Source of the DNA: Lepidodermella squamata
Lineage: Eukaryota; Gastrotricha
DNA: 64,000 nt
Reading direction: 5' to 3'
Assembly: GCA_047495785.1 (NCBI GenBank)
Contig: JBLDXI010000064.1
Span: 682,001 to 746,000, forward strand
Each line of letters begins with the position of its first letter. Position 1 is the stretch's first letter. Positions 45,501 to 56,528 of the stretch are shown piece by piece. The notes below the pieces were generated by a model. It had not been told where the DNA came from. It made no database searches and saw nothing but the letters and a program-made list of their open reading frames with translations. The position numbers and the translations under genes are program-made.

Positions 45501-48500
45501 TCGAACCCTTTTTAACTCATCAGATGCCGCGAGTTAATGTTTTTTCGTCAGCTAATTCCACGTTTTGTCAGCTAATTCCAGTTTTCGTCAGAAATACCAT
45601 TTTCTGTCAGAAATGACACTTTTTAACAGCTAATTTAACATTTAATTACTAATTATGATTATAATTATATACTGTTCTCAATTTTCACGTGAATAGCGCA
45701 GCGCGGAAATTCTTTGATTTCTTAAATATTGCTGGTGCTATATTTTCGATCATAAATCCCTAGCTAAACCTGAGTGGAACCCATTTCGACCTTTTTTCGC
45801 GAGAAAAATTTCGCAAAAGTGCGCCCCCAGTTCCATAATCCACAAAGATTTCACCTCAGCTTCTGGCGCGTAGTCGCGAGTTTTCACCGTGAACTGTCCC
45901 TACTATTTTTTAGTGAATTTTTTTCAAGTTAATCCCAGGCGAGACAGTCACGTCTTCAATTGTAAACAGCATGTGACTTGATTTTCAAGGTATCCTATCC
46001 ATATTTTGTTGATATTTCTTTACCGTTCTGGTAACAGTAGTGTTATCGTAGTTTTTCTGTAGTTTTACCGTAGTGCCACGGAAAAACTACGGTAGCAATC
46101 GTTTATAGGTATTTACTACCAAAATGTGCTACTAAGACGTCGTGCGATTAAAAATCCGAAAGCATATTAGAGCCAATAATTTTGAAAAAAAAATGTCAAC
46201 ATTTTCCTACGTTATTTTCGTGAAAATGGGCAGGAAATAGAGTTACAGAGCACTAATAAATTAAAATTAAAATTAAATATTAAATTAGCTGTAAAAAAGT
46301 GTCATTTCTGACAGAAAATGGTATTTCTGACGAAAACTGGAATTAGCTGACAAAACATGGAATTAGCTGACGAAAAAATATTACACCCGATGCCGCTAAA
46401 CAACACTTCCGGTCCCTAAGAATTGGCCAGTTGATTATGAAGACGCTGTAGTAGAATTCGAATTCCTTTAAAATATAAATATTTTTAAATATTCTAAATA
46501 TTTTAAATATTTTGAAATTTAAAAAAATAATGATAAAAGCGTGACCGGAGGCCTGATCTTTATCATTTCGAATGACCCTTGAACCCCGTCTTATATTTAA
46601 GGCTGACTAAATTTTCGGGCAAAACGGCCAAACGGTAATTTCCTTTTCTGGCAGAAAAAATATCGGAATATATTTTAGCGGAACCAAATTCGAAATATGC
46701 CAAGAGTCAGTTTTGCATATTTCTACGAATTGAACATTCCGTCTTATAGAGAATATTGCGCTTAATTCACTGGTGAATTTTCGGGAATCATTAGTGCTAA
46801 TAGTGATTTCAGGCCACTAGAAAAGTCCACAAACTACAAATTTACGCTAGCAAGAGGACCGAAAAAATATGATTTCTGGAAAAAAATGTCTGCTAAATAT
46901 TCGGCTAAAATGAAAAAAATTCTAACAATAACATATTCTGGCAATAAAAGAATTCTTCCAATTTTCCACGAACTCAAAAAATCATGAACTAGACACGAAA
47001 GAAAATAATAGCTGCGACCCCTCGAGTTTCGTCACGATGGCATAGGTGTCTGAGTTGGAAATATACTCATATTCATAAATCAAATTGTTGTGTAACTGCA
47101 AAATTGCGCGAAAGGTTTGTTCATTTTTTCAAATAACGGGTGAATATATACCTACCTCATTTAATTAGAAATTCGAACATATCTGTTCGGAGAATTGTTC
47201 TATTTATGTGATTCAAGAAGTGCTCCTTTTATCGGAACAAAATTGACAGTGAGCAGAACTTTTCTACAGGCCTGAAATCGCTTTTCAGATACTTTCTTGG
47301 TCTCAAAATTAACACGATAATTATTCTTAAAAAAAACACCAGTAAATTCAGCGTAACATTACTTGAACAATGGCGAATTTTTGCCAGAAAAGTATTTTTT
47401 TCAATAAAATATTTCAATCTTCAGAAATTAATTCAGAAATTCAATCTGCAGAAATAAAGAGATAAGAATATTAAATTTCATTTCGGATATTTAAGGGAAA
47501 AAAGCACTGCTGGCTTTTGGACACTCTCATTAGACTGGCTCGATCTAAAAAATTCGGCTAATGAGTGAATTAATAAGCAGATATTGAGAAGTGAGATTTT
47601 TAACCATTGCGATTTTGATTGATAAATAATCTAGCAGCTTTTAAACCCTAAAATATTTAACAGTCTAATTAATTTCAAAGCGAAGTATTTGTCGAGTCTA
47701 ATAAGAGGGTTGAGGTGCCATAATAGCTTAATTTGGGCTGTATCCGAGATGTTTAAAAAACGCTTAAAAAGCGGGATTTTTGTAGAGCGAGGAAAATTTC
47801 CCTCGATTTCATTCTTGAACCAAAAATATGGGATTTTATAAAACAAAATTAACGGGAATTCGAATTTTTACAACGGTAAAAAAGACTTACTCGACTCGCT
47901 GGCATTTTTAGTTGCTGTAGCTGACGGCGGAACAGGCTCGTGTGAAACTTCACGGCTTTTCCGAGCTCGCCTACGCTTCTTCGCCCTGGTGCTGATGGCC
48001 GGAGCAGACGGCTGAGACGGCGACATCGATGGACTAGTTGCAGACGGTGGAATGCTGTTCACCGCTTCATGACTTGAAGCTGGTTGGACACCGGCCGCGG
48101 ATCTTGGAGCCGGAATTTCCATCGGGCTGCTAATTGAGCATTGATCTGGTCTTTCAGGTTCGGAACGTAACAGTGGTAACAGAGCAACATAGTGCCCACT
48201 GCCGTCGTACGCAATGTGAATAACAGCCGGGCCATTTCCGTAGGAGAATATGTTTCGGCTTCGAGCATCGAACAACTTCACAGTAACGTTAAGGCCATCA
48301 GCGACCGATAACAAGGAAATGTTATCGCCCCAGTCCCCGCCTTGTCTCGCAGGCATGCCGATACGCCGTGTCAACTCAGCCATGCTCGTACTAGGCAATG
48401 GCTGGCCGCAATTCCTCGCATTTCGCATCGTTAAAGGGTCGTAGGCCCACAGGTGGTCATAGGAGCCGGTAGAAAGGCGACTTTGTGCTAACCTCCGCAG

Positions 48501-50288
48501 CTGCATGAAATCATACACCATTCCGGCACGCCTGGCCGCGTCAGAAACTGCGTAAAATTGGCAATCGCCTTGGGCAGGGTTGTCGACAATTTCGAGTCTA
48601 TTAATTCGAGCTGCTTCCCTCAACCATTCGCCATCGGCAAGTGGTGGCAACGCAGCAGGAAGAATCAAGGTGACGTCAGGTAAAACTGCCGAGCAATCTA
48701 TGAAATAGGGCGTTATTCGACTGTTTTATAAAAGGATTGATTGAAAAATGCCGCTAATGCTCAGCAATAATTTGGTAAAATACCATAATTTATGGCATGT
48801 TTGCTCCTTTCAATCACGTCTTTTGGAGCATAAGTTCCTTAATTAAGAAAATTCCGTAAAGTTAATGAAGGCAGAGACTTAAATAAACCAACAATTTATT
48901 CCACAAAACTATTAGGTAAAAACTAGTATACTAGTATATTTAACATGTTTAAAAATTCTTTAATCTTATTCTTTCACATTTCCTAAATTTCCTCCTATTC
49001 AATATTTTCAATATTTTCTGATGCTCTGAAACCGATGGAACGTGACGCCTTAGATCTAAAAATTAATTGCCTGATGATTTTTAGTACTACTACAGCGTGT
49101 CCCAGAAGTGGCACAACTATTTTGTGAGAAATTCCAACAAAATTAGAATTAAACCTACCGATAGAATATTCCATTTTTATCCGCGATTCAACCGAAGCAA
49201 AATAAAAATTATTAGAAAATACTGGAAAAACCTGATGATACTGGTTTGGTAACATTTCTCCGGATTTTCCAATCCCATTAACAGTTTAGTCGAATCATCG
49301 CGATTTTTTTATTTTTTATAAAATTATCCTGATCATGGGATGTGACTTACTCTCCGCGTATTTTGTTTTTATTTCGTTAGCATGGGAAACACTACTAATA
49401 TCCTGTTTTCATTAATTTTTGGTTTTAGATATTTTCGGCCCTTTAATATCAATGGATTGATGGACTAATGGAACACGTAGTAATGCCATTAATGATAGCT
49501 TGAAACTCACTTGTAGCACTATCAGTCTCATTGTAGGCGGAAGCAGAATAGGGAAATGCGTCGCCTGCCAATTTTCTGGCAAAATCAGGTCCAGCGATGC
49601 CGATTCGACCAGACACAACATCAGCAAAAGACCGACGTTGATTTTGAGACCCTGGCTGAAAAGCTGGCGATTGTTGCGGTATAGTAGACGAAACGCCGCC
49701 GCTGCTGCCTTGAATGCCTGAATGCCAAATGTTATCAATTTCAAGTAAAATAATTCAGAAATTCAGAAAAAAGATGTGCCTTGTTCTGCTATTGCCACGA
49801 CGTTGACTAACCACTTTCCTTACTCGAGCAGCATGACCATAATAATTAATTAATATAAAATTATATTAAAATAGTGGTATTTTATATATTATAAAATTAT
49901 ATAAAAAACGATAGTATTTGGCCTAATTTCATGTACTAAACACTAGAAATCGAATACCTAAGTATATCTGAAATTTCTTTTACGAATATTATTGATTACA
50001 AATTAAAATACAACTATGATAACTTGAAATGATGTTAAAATAATTGTTTTAGAAAATTGCAATATCTTCCTAATTCTTACCAGAGGAAGAAGGTTCAGGA
50101 TTTTTTGCGGGCACTTGGTCACTCACAGATTGCGCGGCCGCAACAACTGGGCAACATCGTGCAGCATGGTGATTGTTACAATGGGAACAGTGAGTAGTTG
50201 CCTTGGCGCCAGTTTTTCCGCATTTCGAGCATGTCGGTGCCGTACCTTTCTTTGTTGTCAAACTATCGTCAAACGTGGTTCTTGGCAT
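33543..50288 (-). CDS. Helitron2-like Rep/Pif1 helicase polyprotein with OTU and GIY-YIG domains, 12 exons
   Basis: Exons (minus): 50288-50081, 49717-49511, 48697-47891, 44135-43710, 43654-42365, 41645-40134, 40079-38877, 36709-35732, 35677-35195, 35134-35106, 35056-34382, 34304-33543. Together they give 8,580 nt, 2,859 residues, no internal stop, and every junction is GT..AG in phase. Domains in order: zinc ribbon (CSKCGKTG...CSHCNNHH); OTU-type Cys protease, about 178-315 (GDC184QFYA, H307); Cys pairs CDSCKR..CEVC from about 410; Rep HUH H1593xH1595 in EFQSQGS...CHVHGG; Y2 motif Y1778LVKY1782; Pif1-like helicase with GPPGAGKT (2248-2255), FIEE instead of the usual DE, and GDFAQLQPI; GIY-YIG nuclease about 2720-2830. 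It should nick, unwind and transfer element DNA in the nucleus. Intact coding suggests recent activity. Introns 3 and 7 are long and filled with small transposons. Confidence 0.85.
33636..33965 (-). other. GIY-YIG nuclease domain fused to the helicase C-terminus
   Basis: The segment reads GVVYHLISETRPYVSYIGQT, then R..RLREHNN and, about 25 residues on, an EARMRLERDIH helix with an acidic residue. This follows the GIY-YIG layout: (G)xxY ... YIG, Arg/His helix, catalytic Glu. The first Tyr box is GVVY rather than GIY. The domain is in the same exon as the helicase C-terminal motifs (VSDVVRS..LVMVSRCRN), so the fusion does not depend on my splicing. Confidence 0.8.
35106..35134 (-). other. 29-nt microexon encoding helicase motif GDFAQLQP
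   Basis: It is bounded by TGTTTAG and GTATGC and flanked by introns of 60 and 49 bp. It encodes GDFAQLQPIK, the Pif1-family motif following Walker B, and joins ..GKLVIATG to GRPFWVSSSLMF in frame. The motif would be lost without this exon, which supports the splice model. Confidence 0.8.
37526..38209. mobile_element. Long foldback element in Rep intron 7, mariner-like right end
   Basis: GAGCAAATTTGGAGAACGCA (37526) mirrors the complement of TGCGTTTTCTAAATTTGCTC (38166-38185). Further inward matches include GAAGCAAGCGATTTT / AAAATCGCTTGCTTC and AAGCTCAGGAATCCGATCCG / CGGATAGAATTCCTGAGCTT. The right tip AACGCAAAACTACTG followed by TA matches the tip of the element at 44447-44951. No coding capacity. 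Confidence 0.65.
38403..38645. repeat. Dispersed intronic repeat, copy 1
   Basis: It is similar in inverted orientation to 46681-46825: shared phrases CTAGTxGCCTGAAATC, TGAATTAxGCGCAA, ATxTCTATAA and GCATATTTCGA. A third partial copy lies near 47265 (GGCCTGAAATCGCTTTT). All are in introns of the Rep gene. Family unknown. Confidence 0.5.
39184..39753 (-). other. Rep nuclease core (HUH and two-tyrosine motif)
   Basis: RIEFQSQGS...CHVHGG supplies the paired histidines that hold the metal. LVSYLVKYVSGKE, about 185 residues later, supplies two tyrosines four positions apart, as in Helitron Y2 Reps. Between them lies an insert with CHDC..C...C, perhaps a small zinc knuckle. Confidence 0.8.
44447..44951. 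mobile_element. 505-bp mariner-like MITE with TA duplication
   Basis: CAGTAGTTTTGCGTTAAGCC at 44447 is mirrored by the complement ending at 44951, with TA on both sides. The interior repeats AGTCCGGCTTA-like phrases many times in both orientations. CAGT-starting ends with TA targets fit Tc1/mariner/pogo-type non-autonomous elements. It lies in Rep intron 3. Confidence 0.8.
45531..46388. mobile_element. 858-bp MITE with 8-bp target duplication
   Basis: GATGCCGC flanks both ends (45523-45530 and 46389-46396). Arms of about 115 bp are near-perfect inverted repeats with internal duplications of GTCAGCTAATTCCA and GTCAGAAAT. An 8-bp duplication fits hAT-like or some MULE-like elements. It is in Rep intron 3, inside an older pair of inverted sequences (near 45400 and 46615-46640, sharing TACCGT and GCCCGAAA). 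Confidence 0.85.
46681..46825. repeat. Dispersed intronic repeat, copy 2 (inverted)
   Basis: Inverted relative of 38403-38645; see shared phrases there. Part of the filler of the 3.8-kb intron 3. Confidence 0.45.
48168..48581 (-). other. OTU-type cysteine protease domain
   Basis: The segment reads NPAQGDCQFYAVSDAA with the nucleophile Cys184, then GGDWGDNISLLSVADGLNVT, and IHIAYDGSGHYVAL with the catalytic His307. This order matches OTU proteases, which occur in Helitron2-type elements. The usual D-G-x-C box is varied to Q-G-D-C. Substrate is unknown. Confidence 0.75.
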
Positions 50289-52141
50289 AGTAGCAGTAGT
50301 AGTAGTAGATGTGTTCGTAAAACGAAAAATCGAAAGTTAACAGGTGAAATATTTCTAAATTGGAAAAAGGTAAACATTTTCTCATTTAGTAATGACAATA
50401 TTATAGATTAAAAAACCCGGAATTTTTAGTCGGGTTTTTCTGCCGTCACAGGTGCATGGCCTTTACAAAACAAAAATATAGTTTATCGCAAGAAAAAAAC
50501 ACGGATAATTTGAGAAAAATAAAAAAAAATCACGAAAAAAGTCACTGTTGCAACCGGGTAAAATACCGAAAATAACTGAACCATCGGGGTCTTCCGAGTT
50601 TTCCCGGTTAATGTTTTTCTTCGGTTAAATCGCGTAAAAAATGGAGTAATTGCCATCTTTTACCATTCTGCTAGGTCCGACTGAAAACGGACTCCTGAGA
50701 GAAAATGAAGTCATTTTCCAGCTAGCTGCCTAAATGCACCCAGCCTAGTTAACAACTTAAGAAGCTTACATCAGCCAGAAGCAGAGTTCCCTATCTCAAA
50801 TTGAATTAGGTTTCCCCAAGACAGCGCGCTCAATACCGGCATCACGGGTGTCAAGCGTTTTCGCAGGGCTGTTAAATAGAAATAAAGTAAAAAAAATCAC
50901 ACTATCAGATCACGAACACATTGTTCACATACAGTTGTTCAGCGCCACGTGGCGCGTATTTTCTATGGCGTGTTATTTTTCATGATTTTTTGCCATATCT
51001 TTGTAGCGTCTTATTCATATTTTAACTCTACAGCTATTACTATTTACATGGCACAAAATCAAGCAAATAGCCACTATAAGGTAATAAAAGGATATAACAC
51101 GAAAGCCCCAGCTTTTGGCAATTTAGGTTAGTCGTTAATAAAATTGTCCGGGTCGCTGTTTATTTAGGTCACGATTGCACCAATAATCACCGCCATCAAA
51201 AGACCATGACTCTTTTATCATACACATAGAAATAAAGCGTACGAAGGCCAAGTGAACAAAAGCCAACTTTTATTGTTCAATATTCAGCTATTTTCACAAA
51301 CCAATGTTAACGGGTTTCAACAAATATTTCGACGCTTCATGACGTGATCACGAGAATTAACAAGATAATAGGATCATTATTTTTTCATCAGAATAATTCC
51401 GATTTTTTAGGTTGTTCAACGATAAATGCAAGTGTTAAAATTATTCCAAAAAAACCAAAAAATACACATTTGGAATAATTTGGAAAAATACCCTTTCCAG
51501 AAGAAACTATAGGTCCTTGACAAATATCAGGGTTGTGATCGAAATATAAGTGTAAATTTTCAATTTTGAATGCGAGAATATTCGAAATATTGCACATCAA
51601 TGTAGAAGAAAAGCTGGATAATTTTAAATATTTGTCAAATTCAAATTACCACTTAATGAATTTTTTAGACATTCCATCAAAAAATAGAAAAAAGTCATTT
51701 TATTTCTCTGAAGAATTGGTTAGCAGTAATATAGGAGGATAAAAGATGACCATCGAGGTATAGAATATAGAAAATACTAGCCGGAAACATACGCAGAAAA
51801 ATGCTAATTTTAAAATTGTCAACAAATTCAGAATTTTCGTGAAAACCTAAATCGAAAATTTATGGATTGAAAAATTAAAAAAAAATGAAAAAAAATATTA
51901 GGAAATGTACGTTTAAAATTCGTTTTCTGTTACAAAAAACGGCAGATACTGAAATTATTTCATGAAGGCAAACTATTTACAATATTGCAGCAAATATTCC
52001 ATACTTCTAATCAAAATATTGGTGCCAACGGCCACGCTTTATGAAGACAACTCATGACTATCAAGATATTATGCCAAATTTTACAAAATCAATGAAAATA
52101 ATATTTACACACAATATGTCCGTTTTATGAGTTTTGTTGAG
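50289..52141. other. Region between Rep gene and accessory ORF; no gene
   Basis: AT-rich. Short frames 50949-51131 (plus) and 51388-51600 (minus) have no recognisable motif. It presumably includes the Rep promoter just above 50288, but no element can be pinned down. A short (AGT)n tract lies at 50290-50310. Confidence 0.45.
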
Positions 52142-53128
52142 TCAGGCGTCATCCACAGCATTGTTTACGGCGTTTTCAACTTCATCGTTCGCCGGGGCTA
52201 CGTCGAGGCCCTCGTTGTTGTTCCCGGCTAGAACGTCGCCGTTACCGTAGTCCAACGCGGCTTCGTTGATGTTGTTGTCATCGAAGATGTCAACGTTGTA
52301 GTTGTCGTTTGCATCCTGGTAGTTGTTGTCGTCCAGGATGTCAACGTGACCGTTGTCGAGGCCGTTAATGCCATGGTCATGGGCTTCAGGGTCATTTTGA
52401 GCATCGCCATTGTGGCCATTGGCTTGATTGGCGAATCTAGGAGCAGGTAGTTCGAACATGGGCAGCGGTGCCCCCAGCGGTACTAGTTTCGCGACGTGGG
52501 TCTTGTTGATGGTCGCGACATCCTCGCCCCCAGCTTTGGAAGACTTGACCCACAGGAGCAAGCGAAATCCTCCGACATGCGCCTCCATTGAGCGGATGAT
52601 ATGCTCGGCCACATCGTTCAAGTCGACATCCGTAATTTCGCCATGCATTATGGCTGATGGCACAAGCTGGCTCATCAGCTCGAATGAGTAGTACACCTCC
52701 ACGAGCAACTCGCCCAATTCATGACACGAAATCAATATCCCGGGAAGCCATCGCACCGTCACAAACCTTGGGCCAAGGCAATAGCAGCCGACACCATACC
52801 GGCCGTCGCAAGACTTTCGGCAGGCCTTCGAGAACACTACGTCGTTCACAAACAGCTGGGCAGCCGTAAATCGGTATGAAAAGAACCGTTCGCGCACCGG
52901 AACTCCGCCGGCTGGCAGCGGAACCGTGACTTGCATCACCGGGCGCTGGTTGCGAGTCGGGGCGATGCAGTCCGTGCTCAACACCTCCATCTCTCGCCAA
53001 TTTTCCTGAAGCATGGCCGGGCGGCTGAGGGCGACTACTGTACCGGGACTCAGTTCGTCGATGAAATGCATGGATAGACGGCCGAACTCGGAGTCGTTCA
53101 CTTTCACAACGAAAACGCTGTCATCCAT
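52142..53128 (-). CDS. Helitron-element accessory protein, 328 aa, unknown function
   Basis: The ATG at 53128-53126 opens a frame of 328 residues. An acceptor-like TTATTTAG just upstream leaves open a non-coding or short first exon. The N-terminal two-thirds look globular and beta-rich and include a Cys cluster, CRKSCDGRYGVGCYC, near residue 105, that could bind zinc. The last 100 residues are Asn/Asp-rich low complexity. It is in the same orientation as the Rep gene, 1.9 kb upstream. Large Helitrons sometimes carry an RPA-like single-strand-binding protein, and the beta-rich look with a zinc cluster would allow an OB fold, but I see no decisive motif. Intact reading frame and GC-rich codons argue for a real gene. 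Confidence 0.65.
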   Translation of the reverse strand: MDDSVFVVKVNDSEFGRLSMHFIDELSPGTVVALSRPAMLQENWREMEVLSTDCIAPTRNQRPVMQVTVPLPAGGVPVRERFFSYRFTAAQLFVNDVVFSKACRKSCDGRYGVGCYCLGPRFVTVRWLPGILISCHELGELLVEVYYSFELMSQLVPSAIMHGEITDVDLNDVAEHIIRSMEAHVGGFRLLLWVKSSKAGGEDVATINKTHVAKLVPLGAPLPMFELPAPRFANQANGHNGDAQNDPEAHDHGINGLDNGHVDILDDNNYQDANDNYNVDIFDDNNINEAALDYGNGDVLAGNNNEGLDVAPANDEVENAVNNAVDDA

Positions 53129-53740
53129 GTCGACTCGCCTAAATAACAACGAAAATAAATTCAGATCAGAAAAAGCAGCGTCATATTTTCCTTCACAGCT
53201 TAACATAACGAGGATTTATTTCTTAATTTTCAACAAAACATTTTTCAATTTTCAAGTATTTTTTAAATAATTTTTAATTTTATTTGTTAATTTCGATAAT
53301 AAAAAACTATTCTAAAATGATAGTTAATAATTGTCTTTCCCTGCGTAATTTTTAAAAATTTTTAATAATTTCAAAAATTAATAATTAAATGCAAATAGGT
53401 AACGTGGCAGAAGTAGGTGGTATTCAAGAATATTTCATGCGTGAAACAAAATTCTCAGAAATTTTGAAAATTTTGAAAATATAAATAAAAATTACAATCG
53501 ACAACAAATTTTTTTTAATCCCAATAGCCAATCCCGGGAAAAATTGGAAAATGACAAGTAAATTAAAAAAAATAATCAGCAGCCACAGCAGCCAGCTGAA
53601 AGCTAAACAATTTCGTACAATTTGCTGGAACCACTGACTCGCGCTAAGCCCCATTTCAAAACTTACAGGTAATGAGTGATATCATGATGAATCCTATACG
53701 CCTCCTTCTATCGTATTGTTAAAAAACGAAGAAACCGAAC

Positions 53741-54034
53741 TCACGTTAGGAAAATTAGGTACAAGTACGGGGAGTCATTTCGGCCTCCTCGTTGGCTCAT
53801 GCTGTTGCTGTTGCTGATTGTCGGACGCTTCGTGGTCTTCTCTGCTTTAAACCGCTTTATCGAAATAATAATGCCGAAAGTTGTCGTCCCCATTCGAGGG
53901 GCACGTGTTACCGCCTCCAACCGGATCAAACGAGCGCGCTCGATGGCGCGTAACGCTGTATCACGATCGTTGGCACGTAAATACCGCGAGATACAAGTCA
54001 AACTGTGGAAAATTTTATGTTGTATAGCAAGCAA
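53741..54034 (-). CDS. Possible small exon of the element, uncertain
   Basis: The minus-strand frame reads RANDRDTALRAIERARLIRL, then EAVTRAPRMGTTT, an Arg/Ala/Glu-rich helical stretch, before losing coding character. The opposite strand is also open over the same GC-rich patch, so either frame may be the shadow. It could be an upstream exon of the accessory gene. Weak. Confidence 0.25.
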   Translation of the reverse strand: MLAIQHKIFHSLTCISRYLRANDRDTALRAIERARLIRLEAVTRAPRMGTTTFGIIISIKRFKAEKTTKRPTISNSNSMSQRGGRNDSPYLYLIFLT

Positions 54035-55090
54035 TTCTCCTTAATTTTGAAAGTGATATGTTAAATTATTTTAAATTCGAAAACCGTATCCGGGGGCGTA
54101 TAATTGTTACGAATGCTCAAACTGTAAAAAATTTCTCTAAATACCCGCTAATTGCCCACAGTGAGCCGAACACCAGCTTGCCAAAACTCAAGAGAATATT
54201 CAAATATTCAAAATGTCTCAAATATTCAAAATTTTCGATAAATTCAGGGCAAGACCTAAATATGATTTTAAATTGTGAATTTAGAAAAATTTCTGATATT
54301 TTCGCCATTTTGTTCTCTTCAATATAAATAGTAAAACTTACTCATCGGTTCTTGACATTGCGAAAAGTATACTTGGGCAGCAGCTATAGTAATAATAAAA
54401 GCAAGGGGGTCGCAAATCGTCACTAAAAACAAACAGGACAAATATTGAATATTGAAAATTTATTTATTTATTTTAGAAGCTATTACACCCAAAGAGGGAA
54501 GCTTGACAAGGTATAAGGAAAACAGCATATAATTGCTGGACAGGATACAGGATCACATTTAGGACAGGAAAAGTGTTAAACTCCTCTGATCAAATGTACG
54601 ACTATACGACTAAATAACGTTTTAAATCGTCGAGACGGGAAATGATCGATGTGCGATGTATAAGGTGACTGCGAATGGGGTAACAATAGCGAGGTCGAAT
54701 CCGCGACCGGTCTAGTCAGTTACGCACACGCCGATGAGCGTAACGATCTCGGCTCCTGATAAATTCCGCGGTGTATGGGTATAGATTGAGGTGCTGCTCA
54801 TGCCTATAATCATCGACATGATGTGATGCTGTAATTCGCCGCCGATGCAACTCATCGCAGTCACATTCAAAAATAGATAGACATTAATCAAAGATAATAG
54901 GACGATAATATGATGGTGATTATATGATCGAATATTAATAAAATCACTGGTATCACTGATAAAAAACGCTGTGTATACGTATCATTTAGTCATCAACAAA
55001 TTTAAAAAAATTTCACTTCCACTTTAAATTTTATTTCAATTTCAATTAATAAAACTGAATAAATAAGCTGAATTTCCTAATTTTCAAAAT
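54035..55090. other. AT-rich, no gene seen
   Basis: No coding or structured feature recognised apart from a short TTTATTTATTTATTTT run near 54460. Confidence 0.5.
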
Positions 55091-55099
55091 TCGTTTTTG

Positions 55100-55960
55100 A
55101 ATTATGCTATTATCATTGTCGAAACGCTGGACAACAACATCTGAGAAATTTGGCTTTGACAAGGGTGCGCCGTCAAATGGGTGTGTCCTGCGGTACTTGC
55201 AGGGCGTGTATCATCAAACAAGGCGCCCGAGCTACATCTTTCACACGTTAGAATCGTTTATATATCAGAGCCAATCCGCTGAATCATGAAAATGAGAGTG
55301 CTAAGTTGTTCTAAAAAATTAATAAAATTTGACTTTGAAAAAGGGCGTGGCGTCAAATGGGCGCATCCAGTAAATTTGAAGCTTATACTATTTTGAAGGG
55401 CGCCTGGAGTTACCTATTTCTCATGAATACTCTCAATTCAAGTCGCAGTTGAATCATAACCAGGATTAAAAAAATCGAAATTTCAAAATATCCTCGCTAT
55501 ATTTTTTTATCTCATATTATACCGCGTGGCCTATTGACAAAAAACTATGATAGATGTTGACATGCGGTTTTCACCATTCGAAAGCCCGTCGAATTCTCTA
55601 CTTCGTGTTTATTTTTATATCACCGGGACTCTTCCAAATTGTCATGAAAAAACTCTCAAACACGTTGAAATTTCGAAATTTTAAGGTGGATCGGCCGCGC
55701 CTCCTATAGACAAAAAACTATGAGAGCTACGACGATGGGCCTAGTCTCGTTCGAATCGTCTTGAAATTCTACGTCGGCCTGTGCAATGTCAATGTGCGCA
55801 CAAAGCTGCTGCATGTGTTTAACATTTGACAGAAATCGACGCTGAGTGAGTGTGTGAGTGCCGCCGGCGGGCTAAAACAGGCGAAAAAACGCGATTCGCC
55901 GCGTCTTCTATTACTCGACAACCATGAGGGCTACGTTAACGCGGTTGGGCTCTAAAAATT
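55100..55960. repeat. Diverged tandem repeat, about 200-bp unit
   Basis: Phrases recur in order. TTTGACTTTG / TTGGCTTTGACAAGGG with GCGTCAAATGGG is seen at about 55150 and 55340. ATTGACAAAAAACTATGA versus ATAGACAAAAAACTATGAG is seen at about 55532 and 55717, each followed by TCG..CGTC..GAATTCT-like text and preceded by a CGCGTGGCCT/CGCGCCT box. A weaker CGACAACCATGAGGGCTACG follows at 55916. The units are degenerate. Confidence 0.5.
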
Positions 55961-56359
55961 CAGCGCAAAATTTGCTACATTCCAATTGCATTGAAACATG
56001 AGCGCTACCAGAATGAGCTGTCAAATAAATTGAGGAAAATCGAAAAAATTAAAAAATACTTTTTACTAAAAATCAACCGCACGCCAAACGCTATAGTCAA
56101 AGGATATCTTGCGATTCTCGCAGCGGTTTTGGTACCAAAAAATCGGCCATCTTTTCTAGTATCTAAAAATCCGAGTTTGTCACGACGAATTCCGCACCTA
56201 TCTGGGTGTCACCCGCGCCCTGAAAATTTCACACACACTTAGTGGGGGCCACTTTTTCAAGTGCGCGCAGCTTCTAAAATTAATATAAAATCAACCGTTG
56301 ATTGCCCGGCTTTCGAATTTAGACTGTTCGATGCAGAATTTTTCGTAGTATGTCACTGA

Positions 56360-56528
56360 TGCAGCCCTCCCCCCAGGGAGGGCCGCAAAACTAGTTTTAT
56401 ATTGATATTTTGAAAAATCGCGGTACTGTGACCCGGCTCTCGCGTGTGAGGTAATTAACCTCGGTCATGAGGGTGCCGGTAACCGTGACCCAGACGGCGG
56501 CGTAAGCAGCTCATGAATATTAATGAGC
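56360..56528. repeat. GC-rich palindrome cluster near the right end of the 23.7-kb element
   Basis: CCCTCCC..GGGAGGG (56365-56382), GAGGTAATTAACCTC (about 56448) and GCTCATGAATATTAATGAGC (56509-56528, near-perfect palindrome) follow one another. AACCCTATCGGGTT lies at about 56785. Such clusters suit a replication-initiation end or 5' terminus of a rolling-circle element, but no known Helitron end signal is matched. Confidence 0.45.

Noticed and set aside
49412-49744. Minus-strand 110-residue hydrophobic ORF
   Set aside because: The other minus frame gives a 69-codon exon (IQGSSGGVSSTIPQQS...) that fits both splice sites and phases of the Rep gene. The hydrophobic frame is a shadow.
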